Positions 15,307-23,234 of a DNA stretch of 32,849 bases are shown here, piece after piece. The first letter of the stretch is position 1. Each line of letters starts with the position of its first letter. Under the pieces are notes generated by a model, which did not search any database, was not told the origin of the DNA, and saw only the letters and a program-made list of their open reading frames with translations. Origin of the DNA: CAZMXP01 sp964570285 (GTDB lineage Bacteria > Planctomycetota > PLA2). The translations under genes were made by a program, and so were the position numbers. The stretch is from the NCBI GenBank assembly GCA_964570285.1, contig CAZMXP010000055.1, forward strand, positions 1-32,849, in the 5' to 3' direction.

Positions 15307-17238
15307 GTGGCGGTCTTCATAGTCATCGAGGAGGGCGACACGAAGAATCTCACCTTCAACAAGCCTGCCATCAGCGTGGGCCGGGCGTCGGCCTGCGACA
15401 TCTCGGTAAAGGACATCCGCGTCTCGCGGCAGCACTGCTCGTTCGTCGTCAAGGAGCAGGGGGTCTTCGTCCGCGACGGCGGCAGCCAGAACGGGACCTT
15501 CCTGAACGGCGCGCTCGTGGAGCAGAAGGCGCTCAAGCCCGGCGACCGGATCGACGTCGGCTCGGTCCGCATCTTCTTCGAGCGCATGCCGCAGGAGGCG
15601 GCGGACAACGACTCGACCTGGACCGGCGTCGATCCCGACCGCCTCTACCAGGCGCCGCTCCCCTCCGAGAGCGACCGCCTCGAGCGCCTCCAGCGCATCG
15701 CGAGCGCGCTCAACTCCGAGATGGACCTCGACCGCATCCTGAACCTCATCATGGACCACGTCGTGGAGATGGCGCAGGCGGAGCGCGGCTTCCTCGTGCT
15801 GCACAAGGAGGGGGCGAGCAACGTCACGGTCGCGCGCAACTTCCAGAAGGAGGACGTGATGAACCCCGAGGTGGGGTTCTCGCGCACGATCACCGACAAG
15901 GTCGCGAAGACCGGCGAGCCGATCCTCACCGTGGACGCGACGAGCGACAACCGCTTCACCGCGTTCGCGAGCATCCATGAGATCGCGCCTCGCTCGGTGC
16001 TCTGCATGCCCTTCAAGGAGAAGACGGGGCTCACCGTCGGCGTCGTCTACATCGACAACCGCATCGCGCGGGGGGTCTTCGGCAAGGAGCACCTGAAGAC
16101 GCTGCAGAGCTTCGCGGACCTCGCCGCCGGCGCGATCTACCGCGCGCAACTCGCCCGGGAGCGCGAACAGCTCCTCGCGCAGCTCAACGCCGCGGTCAAC
16201 GAGCTGAAGAACAAGTACGAGGAGCAGGGAGGCAAGCTGAAGGAGGTGACGCGGGCCCTCGAGATCCGGCAGGACGAGCTCGTCACGAAGTACAGCTACC
16301 AGCACATCATCGGCGAGAGCGCGAGCATGCGCCGCCTCTTCCAGCTCCTCGACAAGGTCGTGGACAGCGAGGAGCCGGTGCTGATCGAGGGGGAGAACGG
16401 GACCGGCAAGGAGCTGATCGCCCGCGCGATCCACTTCAACGGCCCGCGGCAGAAGGGGGCCTTCATCGCCGAGAACGTCGCGGCGATCCCGGAGACGCTG
16501 GTCGAGAGCGAGCTCTTCGGCCACATGCGCGGCGCCTTCACCGGCGCCGACCGGGACAAGCCCGGGCTCTTCGAGCTCGCCGACAGCGGCACGCTCTTCC
16601 TCGACGAGGTCGGCGACATGTCCCCCGACCTCCAGAAGAAGCTGCTGCGCGTCTTGCAGGAGAAGGAGGTGCGCCGCGTCGGCGGCAAGAAGACGATCAA
16701 GGTGAACGTCCGCATCATCTCCGCGACCAACCGCGACCTCCGCACCCTCGTCGAGGAGAGCGAGTTCCGCGAGGACCTCTTCTACCGGCTGCGCGTGCTG
16801 TCGATCGGCCTGCCGCCGCTGCGCGAGCGCAGGAGCGACATCCCGCTGCTGACGACCCACTTCTTCAAGCAGTTCGCGCCGAGCGGCCACAAGGTGAAGC
16901 AGATCACGCCGCGGGCGATGAGCATCCTCGAGGCGCACCACTGGCCCGGCAACATCCGCGAGCTCGAGAACGAGGTGAAGCGCCTGATCGCCGTGGCGGG
17001 CGACGTCATCCACGAGGAGGACCTGAGCGACGCGGTGCGCCGCGGTTCGAGCGGGCCTCTGCAGCCCGACGGCGCGCCGAGCGAGGTGCACAACCTCGAC
17101 CAGCTCGTCGCGCGCGTCGAGGTGGAGGAGATCCGCAAGTCGATCGCGATGGCGGACGGCAACAAGACGAAGGCGGCGGAGATGTTGGGGATCAGCAGGT
17201 TCACGTTGCAGCGCAAGATGGAGAAGTACCACCTCTGA
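15307..17238 (+). CDS. FHA-GAF-sigma54 interaction AAA-Fis transcriptional activator
   Basis: The protein is 643 residues. An N-terminal FHA domain has the phosphothreonine-binding signature VGRASACDI, SRQHC and GGSQNGTFLNG (residues ~24-70). A GAF domain (~125-290) begins with the helix RLERLQRIASALNSEMDLD. After a coiled coil, the sigma54-activating AAA domain carries IIGES, Walker A GENGTGKE, GAFTGA (409-414) and Walker B GTLFLDEVGD. A Fis-type HTH (NKTKAAEMLGISRFTLQRKM) ends the protein. All motifs needed to activate sigma54 RNA polymerase are present. The FHA domain implies control by a Ser/Thr kinase, such as the one at 23224. The GTG at 15307 has GGAGA upstream; an ATG at 15271 lacks support. 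Confidence 0.93.
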   Translation: MAVFIVIEEGDTKNLTFNKPAISVGRASACDISVKDIRVSRQHCSFVVKEQGVFVRDGGSQNGTFLNGALVEQKALKPGDRIDVGSVRIFFERMPQEAADNDSTWTGVDPDRLYQAPLPSESDRLERLQRIASALNSEMDLDRILNLIMDHVVEMAQAERGFLVLHKEGASNVTVARNFQKEDVMNPEVGFSRTITDKVAKTGEPILTVDATSDNRFTAFASIHEIAPRSVLCMPFKEKTGLTVGVVYIDNRIARGVFGKEHLKTLQSFADLAAGAIYRAQLAREREQLLAQLNAAVNELKNKYEEQGGKLKEVTRALEIRQDELVTKYSYQHIIGESASMRRLFQLLDKVVDSEEPVLIEGENGTGKELIARAIHFNGPRQKGAFIAENVAAIPETLVESELFGHMRGAFTGADRDKPGLFELADSGTLFLDEVGDMSPDLQKKLLRVLQEKEVRRVGGKKTIKVNVRIISATNRDLRTLVEESEFREDLFYRLRVLSIGLPPLRERRSDIPLLTTHFFKQFAPSGHKVKQITPRAMSILEAHHWPGNIRELENEVKRLIAVAGDVIHEEDLSDAVRRGSSGPLQPDGAPSEVHNLDQLVARVEVEEIRKSIAMADGNKTKAAEMLGISRFTLQRKMEKYHL

Positions 17239-17249
17239 CAGTGCGGGCC

Positions 17250-17387
17250 GATGCAGCGGACGGCCTGCGGCCGCCGCTGATCGGCCGGGTTTGGGTGGGG
17301 GGGCGCGGGGGGGGCGCGAATCAGGAGCGCTGGGCGATGCAGCGGGCGGCCTGCGGCCGCCGCTGATCGGACGGGTTCGGGTGGGGG
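17250..17387. repeat. Two 52-bp repeats containing GC-rich hairpins
   Basis: 17250-17301 and 17336-17387 are direct repeats (offset 86) with about three mismatches. Each contains AGCGG.CGGCC-TGC-GGCCGCCGCT, a ~10-base-pair stem with a one-base bulge and a TGC loop. They fill the gap between two convergent genes, where they could slow or end transcription from both sides, though no T-run follows. Confidence 0.75.
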
Positions 17388-17430
17388 CGCGAGGGGTCGC
17401 GCAGCGGGCCGAGAGGGGGCCACCCGGGTC

Positions 17431-18996
17431 TCAGCCGTCGTGTTCCATCTCCGGCCCGTCCAGGGCGCGCTCGATCTGGATCTGGTCGAGCACGCCGAAC
17501 CACGGCGGGCGCTCGGGCCGCGTCGCCCGTGCCCTCGACTCGGCGGTCGCGTAGCGGTCGCGGTTCGCCCGCAGCACGGTCGAGGCGCGCAGTGCGTAGG
17601 CGGTCATGGGTGCGGGCGCGAGCCCCCGCGACACGTCGTAGGCGTACAGCGCCTTCGCGTCGGAAACCGTGCGCTTCAGGTCGGCGCCGGTGAAGTCCTC
17701 TGTCGCCTCGACGACGGCCGAGAGGTCGATGTCGCGGAGCGTCGCGGGGAGCGTCGCGACGCTGTCCTCGAGGATGGACCGCCGGGCCGCCTCGTCGGGG
17801 AGGCGCGTCTCGAGCCAGAGTTCGACGCGCCCGCTGCGGACGAGCGCCGGCGGGATGTTCGCGATGTCCATCGCCGTGAGCATCACGCAGACGCGGCCCG
17901 AGCTCTCGCCCTCGAGACCGTCGAGGGCGGTCAGCAGGTAGCGGTAGAGGCCGTGCTCACGTCCGCTCTCGAAGATGACGTCGCTGTCGTCGATGAATAC
18001 GACTGACGGGGCGTTCTCGGCCGCGAGCTGGAAGACGCGATGGACCATCGAGTAGAACTGGCTCGTCCCGGAGATGAAGTTGCCGTCGATCAGGAAGAAC
18101 TTGCCCTTGAGGCGGTGGGCCAGGGCCCGCCCGATCGTTGTCTTGCCCGTTCCGGGGGGGCCCGCGAGCAGCACGCCGCGCTTCGGCTTGAGGTCGAGCT
18201 CCTTCGCGAGCCGGTCGTTCTCGAGCGGCAGCACGATGTTCGCCTCGAGACTCTCGATCAGGTCGTCGATGCCCTTTAGCTCGGAGAGCCGCACCGGTGC
18301 GACTTCGGCCAGTTCAACGTTGCTCGTAAGGCGCCGCTCGCGCAGGTAGTCGATCAGGCGGTCGGTGTCGACCGAGCCTTCCGGCTCCCCCGTGCGCAGC
18401 CACAGGCAGGAGCCCCGCAGTTCGTGGGCGGTCAGCTTCGGGGCGAAGCGGTAGACCTTGTCGACGTCGATGCGGACGGCGCTCTTCGCATCGAGGAAGC
18501 TGCCGATCAGGTGCGCGTAGTCCGCCTCCCGGAACCGCCCGATCGAGAAGGCGTGGGCCCTGGCGCCGAGCGCCTGCGGCACCTCGCCGTTCGACGCGAG
18601 GATCAACTTGCGGCCCGACGCCTCGGCGCGCGCCGCGAGCATCGCGGCCGGCACGCCGAGGAAGCCCGACCGCGGGTAGAAGTGGCATGAGGTCATCGCG
18701 GCCGTCGCGACGTGCCAGTCGTCCACCAGCACGACTGCGTGCCGTTCGAGCGCCTCCTCGAGCACGCCGCCGACCGCCTCCTCGAGGGAGAGCGGGTGGC
18801 GGGCGTTCGCCGCGCGGAAGAAGTCCTCGCAGCCGACCAGATGCCCGCCCAATTCCGACGCCAGCGCGCGCAGCACCGTCGTCCGCCCGTACCCGTTGCG
18901 GCAGGAGAGCGTGAAGATCGCGCCGGCGGGCTGCCCCTCGAGGATCGCGTCGAACGCCCTCCTCTGGGCGGGGGTGAGCGCCGTGCGTCCGGTCAT
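17431..18996 (-). CDS. AAA ATPase with one degenerate and one canonical P-loop domain
   Basis: The 521-residue protein has two ATPase modules. The first (~1-190) keeps a weakened P-loop CRNGYGRTT (residues 32-40, Arg in place of Lys) and a Walker B-like VVLVDDWHV. The second (~235-460) is a classic AAA domain: Walker A GPPGTGKTT (279-287), Walker B VVFIDDSD with Asp where Glu is usual, and the second region of homology ending in PPALVRSGRVELWL. There is no transmembrane segment or protease domain. The layout resembles tandem AAA remodelling ATPases in which only one ring hydrolyses ATP. Substrate unknown. It faces the sigma54 activator tail to tail and has no obvious operon partner. Confidence 0.85.
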   Translation of the reverse strand: MTGRTALTPAQRRAFDAILEGQPAGAIFTLSCRNGYGRTTVLRALASELGGHLVGCEDFFRAANARHPLSLEEAVGGVLEEALERHAVVLVDDWHVATAAMTSCHFYPRSGFLGVPAAMLAARAEASGRKLILASNGEVPQALGARAHAFSIGRFREADYAHLIGSFLDAKSAVRIDVDKVYRFAPKLTAHELRGSCLWLRTGEPEGSVDTDRLIDYLRERRLTSNVELAEVAPVRLSELKGIDDLIESLEANIVLPLENDRLAKELDLKPKRGVLLAGPPGTGKTTIGRALAHRLKGKFFLIDGNFISGTSQFYSMVHRVFQLAAENAPSVVFIDDSDVIFESGREHGLYRYLLTALDGLEGESSGRVCVMLTAMDIANIPPALVRSGRVELWLETRLPDEAARRSILEDSVATLPATLRDIDLSAVVEATEDFTGADLKRTVSDAKALYAYDVSRGLAPAPMTAYALRASTVLRANRDRYATAESRARATRPERPPWFGVLDQIQIERALDGPEMEHDG

Positions 18997-19150
18997 GGGA
19001 CCGGGATTGTACGCCGGAGCGGGACCCCGCCGCCGACCACGGAGAGGGACTGGGCGGTATCCCGGGTTTTCGAGGGCGGCTCTGGGCCCGCGATCCGTTG
19101 CCCGCGCTCGCTCCGACTCCGACGCAGTCGTGCATCACCCGTGTGGCGCC

Positions 19151-19594
19151 CTACGGATCGCGTGCGAGGGGGTCGAGGACCTCGAGGAAGGGGAAGCGGT
19201 GGAAGTCCGCGTCGCGCGTGAAGATGCGGGTGATGCCGTGCTCCCGCATCGTCGTCACGATGTGCGCGTCGTGCATCAGGTTGCCCTGGAGCCACGGGAA
19301 CTCCTTCAGCGTGAGGGCGGCGATCTCGTGGTGGCGCGGCGTGGGGACGAGGATCTGGAACCCCCGGGCCTCGAGTAGCGACTCGACGAAGCCCCAGGCG
19401 CGGGGGGCGGTCCACGGCCTGCGCCAGACCCGCGGGTGCGTCGTGATTCGCAGGAACTCGAACAGGATGGGCCAGGTGGCGTACCAAGGCGTGCCCTGAG
19501 CGCTCCAGGTCGAGAGGAGGCGGTCGCAGACGGCGTGCTCGGGGCAGTCGAGGTCCGCCCCGTAGACGAGCACGTTGGTATCCACGACAAACAT
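19151..19594 (-). CDS. vapC: PIN-domain ribonuclease toxin (VapC type)
   Basis: The 147-residue protein is a complete PIN domain. The four acidic metal-binding residues are in place: Asp5 (VVDTNVL), Glu46 (FEFLR), Asp109 (MHDAHI) and Asp128 (TRDADF). Toxins of this type cleave RNA, often tRNA or rRNA, using magnesium or manganese. The start codon overlaps the antitoxin stop by one base (TGATG), the usual arrangement for translational coupling. There is no sign of inactivation. Confidence 0.92.
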   Translation of the reverse strand: MFVVDTNVLVYGADLDCPEHAVCDRLLSTWSAQGTPWYATWPILFEFLRITTHPRVWRRPWTAPRAWGFVESLLEARGFQILVPTPRHHEIAALTLKEFPWLQGNLMHDAHIVTTMREHGITRIFTRDADFHRFPFLEVLDPLARDP

Positions 19595-19821
19595 CAGCGC
19601 CCCTCCATGGCCTGGTAGAGCGCATCCCGGTCCGCGATGTCCACGAGCGCGCCGCCGCTGTGCCACTTCGGGCGACGGCGGGTGCGCCTCTTCTTCGGCT
19701 TCTCCTCGAGGAAGCCTCGCAGCGCCGCCTCGACCAGCGCGGAGATGGTCGTTCCGCGCTTCGCCGCCTCGAGGCGCAGCTTGGCGAGCACCGTGTCGTC
19801 GATGACGAGGGTCGTCTTCAT
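19594..19821 (-). CDS. Ribbon-helix-helix antitoxin (VapB type)
   Basis: The 75-residue protein begins KTTLVIDDTVLAKLRLEA and continues AAKRGTTISALVEAALRGFL, the pattern of a ribbon-helix-helix DNA-binding domain. A lysine/arginine-rich linker (KPKKRRTRRRPKW) follows, then a C-terminal segment likely to occupy the toxin groove. ATG 19821 matches the usual family start; an in-frame ATG at 19833 would add four residues. It precedes vapC and overlaps it by one base. Confidence 0.85.
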   Translation of the reverse strand: MKTTLVIDDTVLAKLRLEAAKRGTTISALVEAALRGFLEEKPKKRRTRRRPKWHSGGALVDIADRDALYQAMEGR

Positions 19822-19834
19822 ATGGAAAACCATA
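19821..19834. promoter_or_regulatory. Palindrome at the antitoxin start, likely autoregulatory operator
   Basis: TATGG-AAAA-CCATA is a perfect 5-4-5 inverted repeat overlapping both candidate start codons of the antitoxin. It is unusually AT-rich for this genome. Ribbon-helix-helix antitoxins commonly repress their own operon by binding such sites. Confidence 0.5.
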
Positions 19835-20099
19835 CCATCCGGAAGGAAGGACGGTGACGCCGGTCGGCCGCGCGGGCCTGCGCCGGGCTCCCGAGCCTGA
19901 AGGCGGCCAGCGCCCGCCCATTCGAGCGCGACGATTCCGGTGACGCTTCCCGAGGCCACAAGCAGGACGCCTCCGACGAATGCGGGAGTCGGAGGGCACT
20001 CCAGAACCGCCTTGCGGGGGCCGCTCCTCGTGGGCCGCGTGTACCGCCGCGGCCGTGGCGCCGCTCCGAGGCCTCTCCGGGTGGCGCTAAGATGGCGCC

Positions 20100-21674
20100 A
20101 TGCCCCCGCGCCCCCTGATGATCCTCCTGCTGCTCGCGGCCGCCGCCCCGGCCGACGACCTCTTCCTGAAGACCGGCGGGCCCGCGTTCGCGAAGGATGT
20201 GATGGTCGTGCGGGAGGAAGGGGGGAAGGTCTTCTACCTCGACAAGTCGCTGAAGGAGCGCACCTTCGACAGGTCGATGATCGGGCGCATCGAGAAGAAG
20301 CGCTGCGACGTGCACGAGTACACCGAGCGCTCCGACGCGGCGCAGCACGCGGACGCCGTCGCCGACCTCGCGAAGTGGGCCGAGAAGAGGAAGTTCGGCA
20401 AGGAGGTCGTGCACGCGCTCTGGGAGCGGGCGCTCGGCCTCGACCCGGAGCATGTCGAGAGCAACACCGTGCTCGGGCGCGTGCAGCACGAGGGGGAGTG
20501 GATGACGCCGGAGGAGAAGGCGGCGCGCCTCTCGGCCGCCGAGGAGGCGGCGCAGCTCGCGAAGGGGCTCGTGCGCTGGAAGGACCAGTGGGTCACGCCC
20601 GAGGACAAGGCGCAGCTCGAGAAGGGGCTCATCAAGCACGAGGGGAAGTGGCGCACCGAGGCGGAGGTGAAGGAGGCGCAGGGGTACGTCCAGTACGAGG
20701 GCAAGTGGGTCAAGCGCGACGACCTCGAGGTGCTCCAGCTGATCGGCCCGGCGCGGCAGGAGAGCGGGCTCGGCAACGAGCTGCAGCTGCACCAGACCGA
20801 GCACTACGCGATCATGGGCGACCTCGCGCCGGCGGAGCTCGTGCAGCTCGGCGAGGCGATGGAGAAGCTCTGGCTCGAGTGGATCCGCGTCTTCCCCGAC
20901 GCCGAGAAGAGCGACATCCTGCGCGGCAAGCACCGCCTCTATGTCTTCCGGAAGAGCGGCCCCTACCAGCGGTTCGTGCGCGAGCGCTACCGCCGGCAGA
21001 AGGAGACGGAGAAGTGGTCGGACCTCTTCGCGAAGGAGGAGGAGGCGCGCATGAACCTGCGCCTGCGCGAGACCTCCTTCTGGGACGTGCAGCCCCACCC
21101 GGAGAGCGCGCACGTGATGATGCCCGACCCCTTCGAGGGGCTCCGGGCGCACTGCGTGCACTTCGGCGCCAACATCCTCGCGTCGCGCCACGCGCGGGTG
21201 CGCTTCCCGACCTGGTGGCTCAACGAGGGGCTCGCCTACTACTTCGAGCTGCGCGTCACCGGCTCGATCCAGACCTTCAACACCAACGTCGGCGGCGGCG
21301 GGTACGCGAACGCGGCGGGTCTCGAAACGGGGCAGAACGACCCGTGGCTCGACGCGACCAAGTGGCAGGAGCTTCTCGCGGGCCTCGTGCGCACGAACCG
21401 CGACCCCTCCCTCGACCAGATGAAGGGCAAGGACCTCTTCAGCTCGAAGAACAAGCTCGCCGTGCCCGACCTCGCGAAGGGGCTCTCGGTCGTGACGTTC
21501 CTCGTGCAGGACGACGCGAAGAAGTTCGCGGCCTTCTATGCCGACGCGAAGGAGGGGAGCGGCCAGCCGGTGGAGCGCGAGGTGGCCGCCCTGCTGAAGC
21601 ACTACGGGAGCTATGGCGCGGTCGAGGAGGCGTGGCGCAAGTACGCCCAGAACGGCTTTCGCCTGGCGCGGTGA
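20100..21674 (+). CDS. Secreted protein with GxW repeats and a degenerate metallopeptidase-like domain
   Basis: The protein is 524 residues with a signal peptide (PPRPLMILLLLAAAAPA). Residues ~125-220 contain about four short repeats of the form G-x-W-x-T/K-x-E/D (HEGEWMTPEEK, WKDQWVTPEDK, HEGKWRTEAEV, YEGKWVKRDDL). The C-terminal half looks like the gluzincin-type peptidase-like domains of planctomycete secreted proteins (DUF1570-like), ending in WWLNEGLAYYFE. The zinc motif reads His351-Cys-Val-His354 and Glu376 follows 22 residues later, so the general-base Glu of HExxH is replaced by Cys. It is therefore probably not a working peptidase. It opens the plus-strand cluster that leads to the kinase, 39 bases before the HEAT gene. 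Confidence 0.78.
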   Translation: MPPRPLMILLLLAAAAPADDLFLKTGGPAFAKDVMVVREEGGKVFYLDKSLKERTFDRSMIGRIEKKRCDVHEYTERSDAAQHADAVADLAKWAEKRKFGKEVVHALWERALGLDPEHVESNTVLGRVQHEGEWMTPEEKAARLSAAEEAAQLAKGLVRWKDQWVTPEDKAQLEKGLIKHEGKWRTEAEVKEAQGYVQYEGKWVKRDDLEVLQLIGPARQESGLGNELQLHQTEHYAIMGDLAPAELVQLGEAMEKLWLEWIRVFPDAEKSDILRGKHRLYVFRKSGPYQRFVRERYRRQKETEKWSDLFAKEEEARMNLRLRETSFWDVQPHPESAHVMMPDPFEGLRAHCVHFGANILASRHARVRFPTWWLNEGLAYYFELRVTGSIQTFNTNVGGGGYANAAGLETGQNDPWLDATKWQELLAGLVRTNRDPSLDQMKGKDLFSSKNKLAVPDLAKGLSVVTFLVQDDAKKFAAFYADAKEGSGQPVEREVAALLKHYGSYGAVEEAWRKYAQNGFRLAR

Positions 21675-21713
21675 TGTCCGGGGGGCGGGGGGGCGCCGTT
21701 AGAATGGAAGGTC

Positions 21714-23234
21714 ATGCGTTGGGTACCGGCCTGCCTCCTCGCGGCGGTCGCGTTCGCGCCCCGGGCGCGCGGCGACGGCGAGGGGGGCGCGCCGCTGATG
21801 CTCTTCAAGGAGCCCGATTCGGAGACGCGGCGGCGGATCACGGATGAGCTGATCTCGCACAACGGCATCGGCGCCGCGACCTCCGACATGCGCACGCTGA
21901 AGCGCGCGGAGTTGCGCCGGATCGGCTACTGGTCGGTCCCCTTCCTGAAGGAGGTCGTCTACGGCCCGAAGAGCGTCAAGGGCGTGCGCATCCCGATGAA
22001 CGCGATCATGGTGCTCGCGCGCATCCTCGACCTGCGCGCGCTCCCCGAACTCCGTGGCGCCGCCCAGAAGCACGAGGACGTGGAGGTGCGCAAGACCGCG
22101 GGCCTCGCGCTCGGCCTCTTCCGGCGCGCGGAGGACCTCCCGCTCCTGACCCGGCTGCTCCAGGACGGCGACTTCCGCCACGGCCACCAGCGCTCCGCGG
22201 CGATCGCGCTCGCCAAGCTCCGCACGCCGGGCGCGCAGGAGGTGCTCCGCGCGGCGGTCGCCACGCCCGCGCGGGACGTCCACGTGGCCGCGGCGACGCT
22301 CCTCGCCGCGGTGATCGCGGCGCCGGGGATCGATCTCTCGCCCTACCTGAACCACGACGAGAAGCTGCTCAGGTCCGTGGCCGCCGCGGCGCTGATGCTC
22401 CGCCCCCTCGCCGCCGCGGAGGCGGGACCGCTGCTCGCGCTGCTGAAGAAGCCGCGGGAGGACCGGGAGGTGCGGGCGCTCCAGTTCCATGCCCTCGGCG
22501 CGATCCGGGACCGCACCGACGAGATCCGCGACCGGCTGCTCGCCTGCGTCGTGAAGGGGGACGAGCGGGGGGAGGCGCGCATCGCCGCGCTGGTCGGCCT
22601 CGCCTACGAGTACGGGCGCGGCGAGGTGTACGCCCCGCTGAGGCGCTACTACGGCTCGCTCAGCGGGCGCAACGACCCGCAGGTGGGGCCGCTGCTCTTC
22701 GCGATGGCGCGTTCCGGGGACCCCAAGGCGGTCGAGGACCTGGTGGCGCACTGCGGCAGCGGCTCGGACTTCATCGCGTTCTACGCCGGGGCGAGCCTGC
22801 TGCACCTCGTCGCCTTCGCGCCGCAGGAGCTGCCGTCCGAGGCGGCGGTCTTCGACGCGATCGCGAAACTGCGCGACCGGCCCGACGCGCTGCTGCGCGA
22901 ACTCTCGGACCTGGGTTTCCAGGTGCGCGCCGAGAAGGACCGGCAGCGGCGACCCGCGCTCGCCGCCGGGGGCTTCACGAAACTCCGCGACCCCAAAGAC
23001 CTCCACCTCTGGGACTGGGACGCGTCGCAGCGCGCCTGGGGCACCGCGAACGGCCTGCTCCACGTGATCTTCGAACTCGATGACGTGGCCGAGAAGGGGA
23101 AGGCGACCTCGCCGGGCGGACCGCCCCCGGGAGGCAAGGAGGGGCGCACCGGCGCCACGCCGGAGGAGCAGGACCTGCTCGACTTCCTCGGCGAGGCGCC
23201 CTACTTCGTCCCGGAGGACCTCGGTGGCGGATAG
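21714..23234 (+). CDS. Secreted HEAT-repeat protein
   Basis: The 506-residue protein has a signal peptide (MRWVPACLLAAVAFAPRARG). From about residue 75 to 400 it consists of ~30-residue helical repeats typical of HEAT/PBS-lyase type (for example LPELRGAAQKHEDVEVRKTA and LPLLTRLLQDGDFRHGHQRS). Such folds bind other proteins. The C-terminus is low-complexity and acidic. No catalytic motif is seen. It overlaps the kinase gene by 11 bases, and the kinase ribosome binding site lies inside its last codons, so the two products are probably made together and may act in the same envelope complex. Confidence 0.83.
   Translation: MRWVPACLLAAVAFAPRARGDGEGGAPLMLFKEPDSETRRRITDELISHNGIGAATSDMRTLKRAELRRIGYWSVPFLKEVVYGPKSVKGVRIPMNAIMVLARILDLRALPELRGAAQKHEDVEVRKTAGLALGLFRRAEDLPLLTRLLQDGDFRHGHQRSAAIALAKLRTPGAQEVLRAAVATPARDVHVAAATLLAAVIAAPGIDLSPYLNHDEKLLRSVAAAALMLRPLAAAEAGPLLALLKKPREDREVRALQFHALGAIRDRTDEIRDRLLACVVKGDERGEARIAALVGLAYEYGRGEVYAPLRRYYGSLSGRNDPQVGPLLFAMARSGDPKAVEDLVAHCGSGSDFIAFYAGASLLHLVAFAPQELPSEAAVFDAIAKLRDRPDALLRELSDLGFQVRAEKDRQRRPALAAGGFTKLRDPKDLHLWDWDASQRAWGTANGLLHVIFELDDVAEKGKATSPGGPPPGGKEGRTGATPEEQDLLDFLGEAPYFVPEDLGGG

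Noticed and set aside
19835..20099. Minus-strand frame upstream of the antitoxin with a beta-propeller-like peptide (PAFVGGVLLVASGSVTG)
   Set aside because: The frame has no credible start, is continuous with the antitoxin only by absence of stops, and no further propeller blade is present; too short to call a pseudogene.
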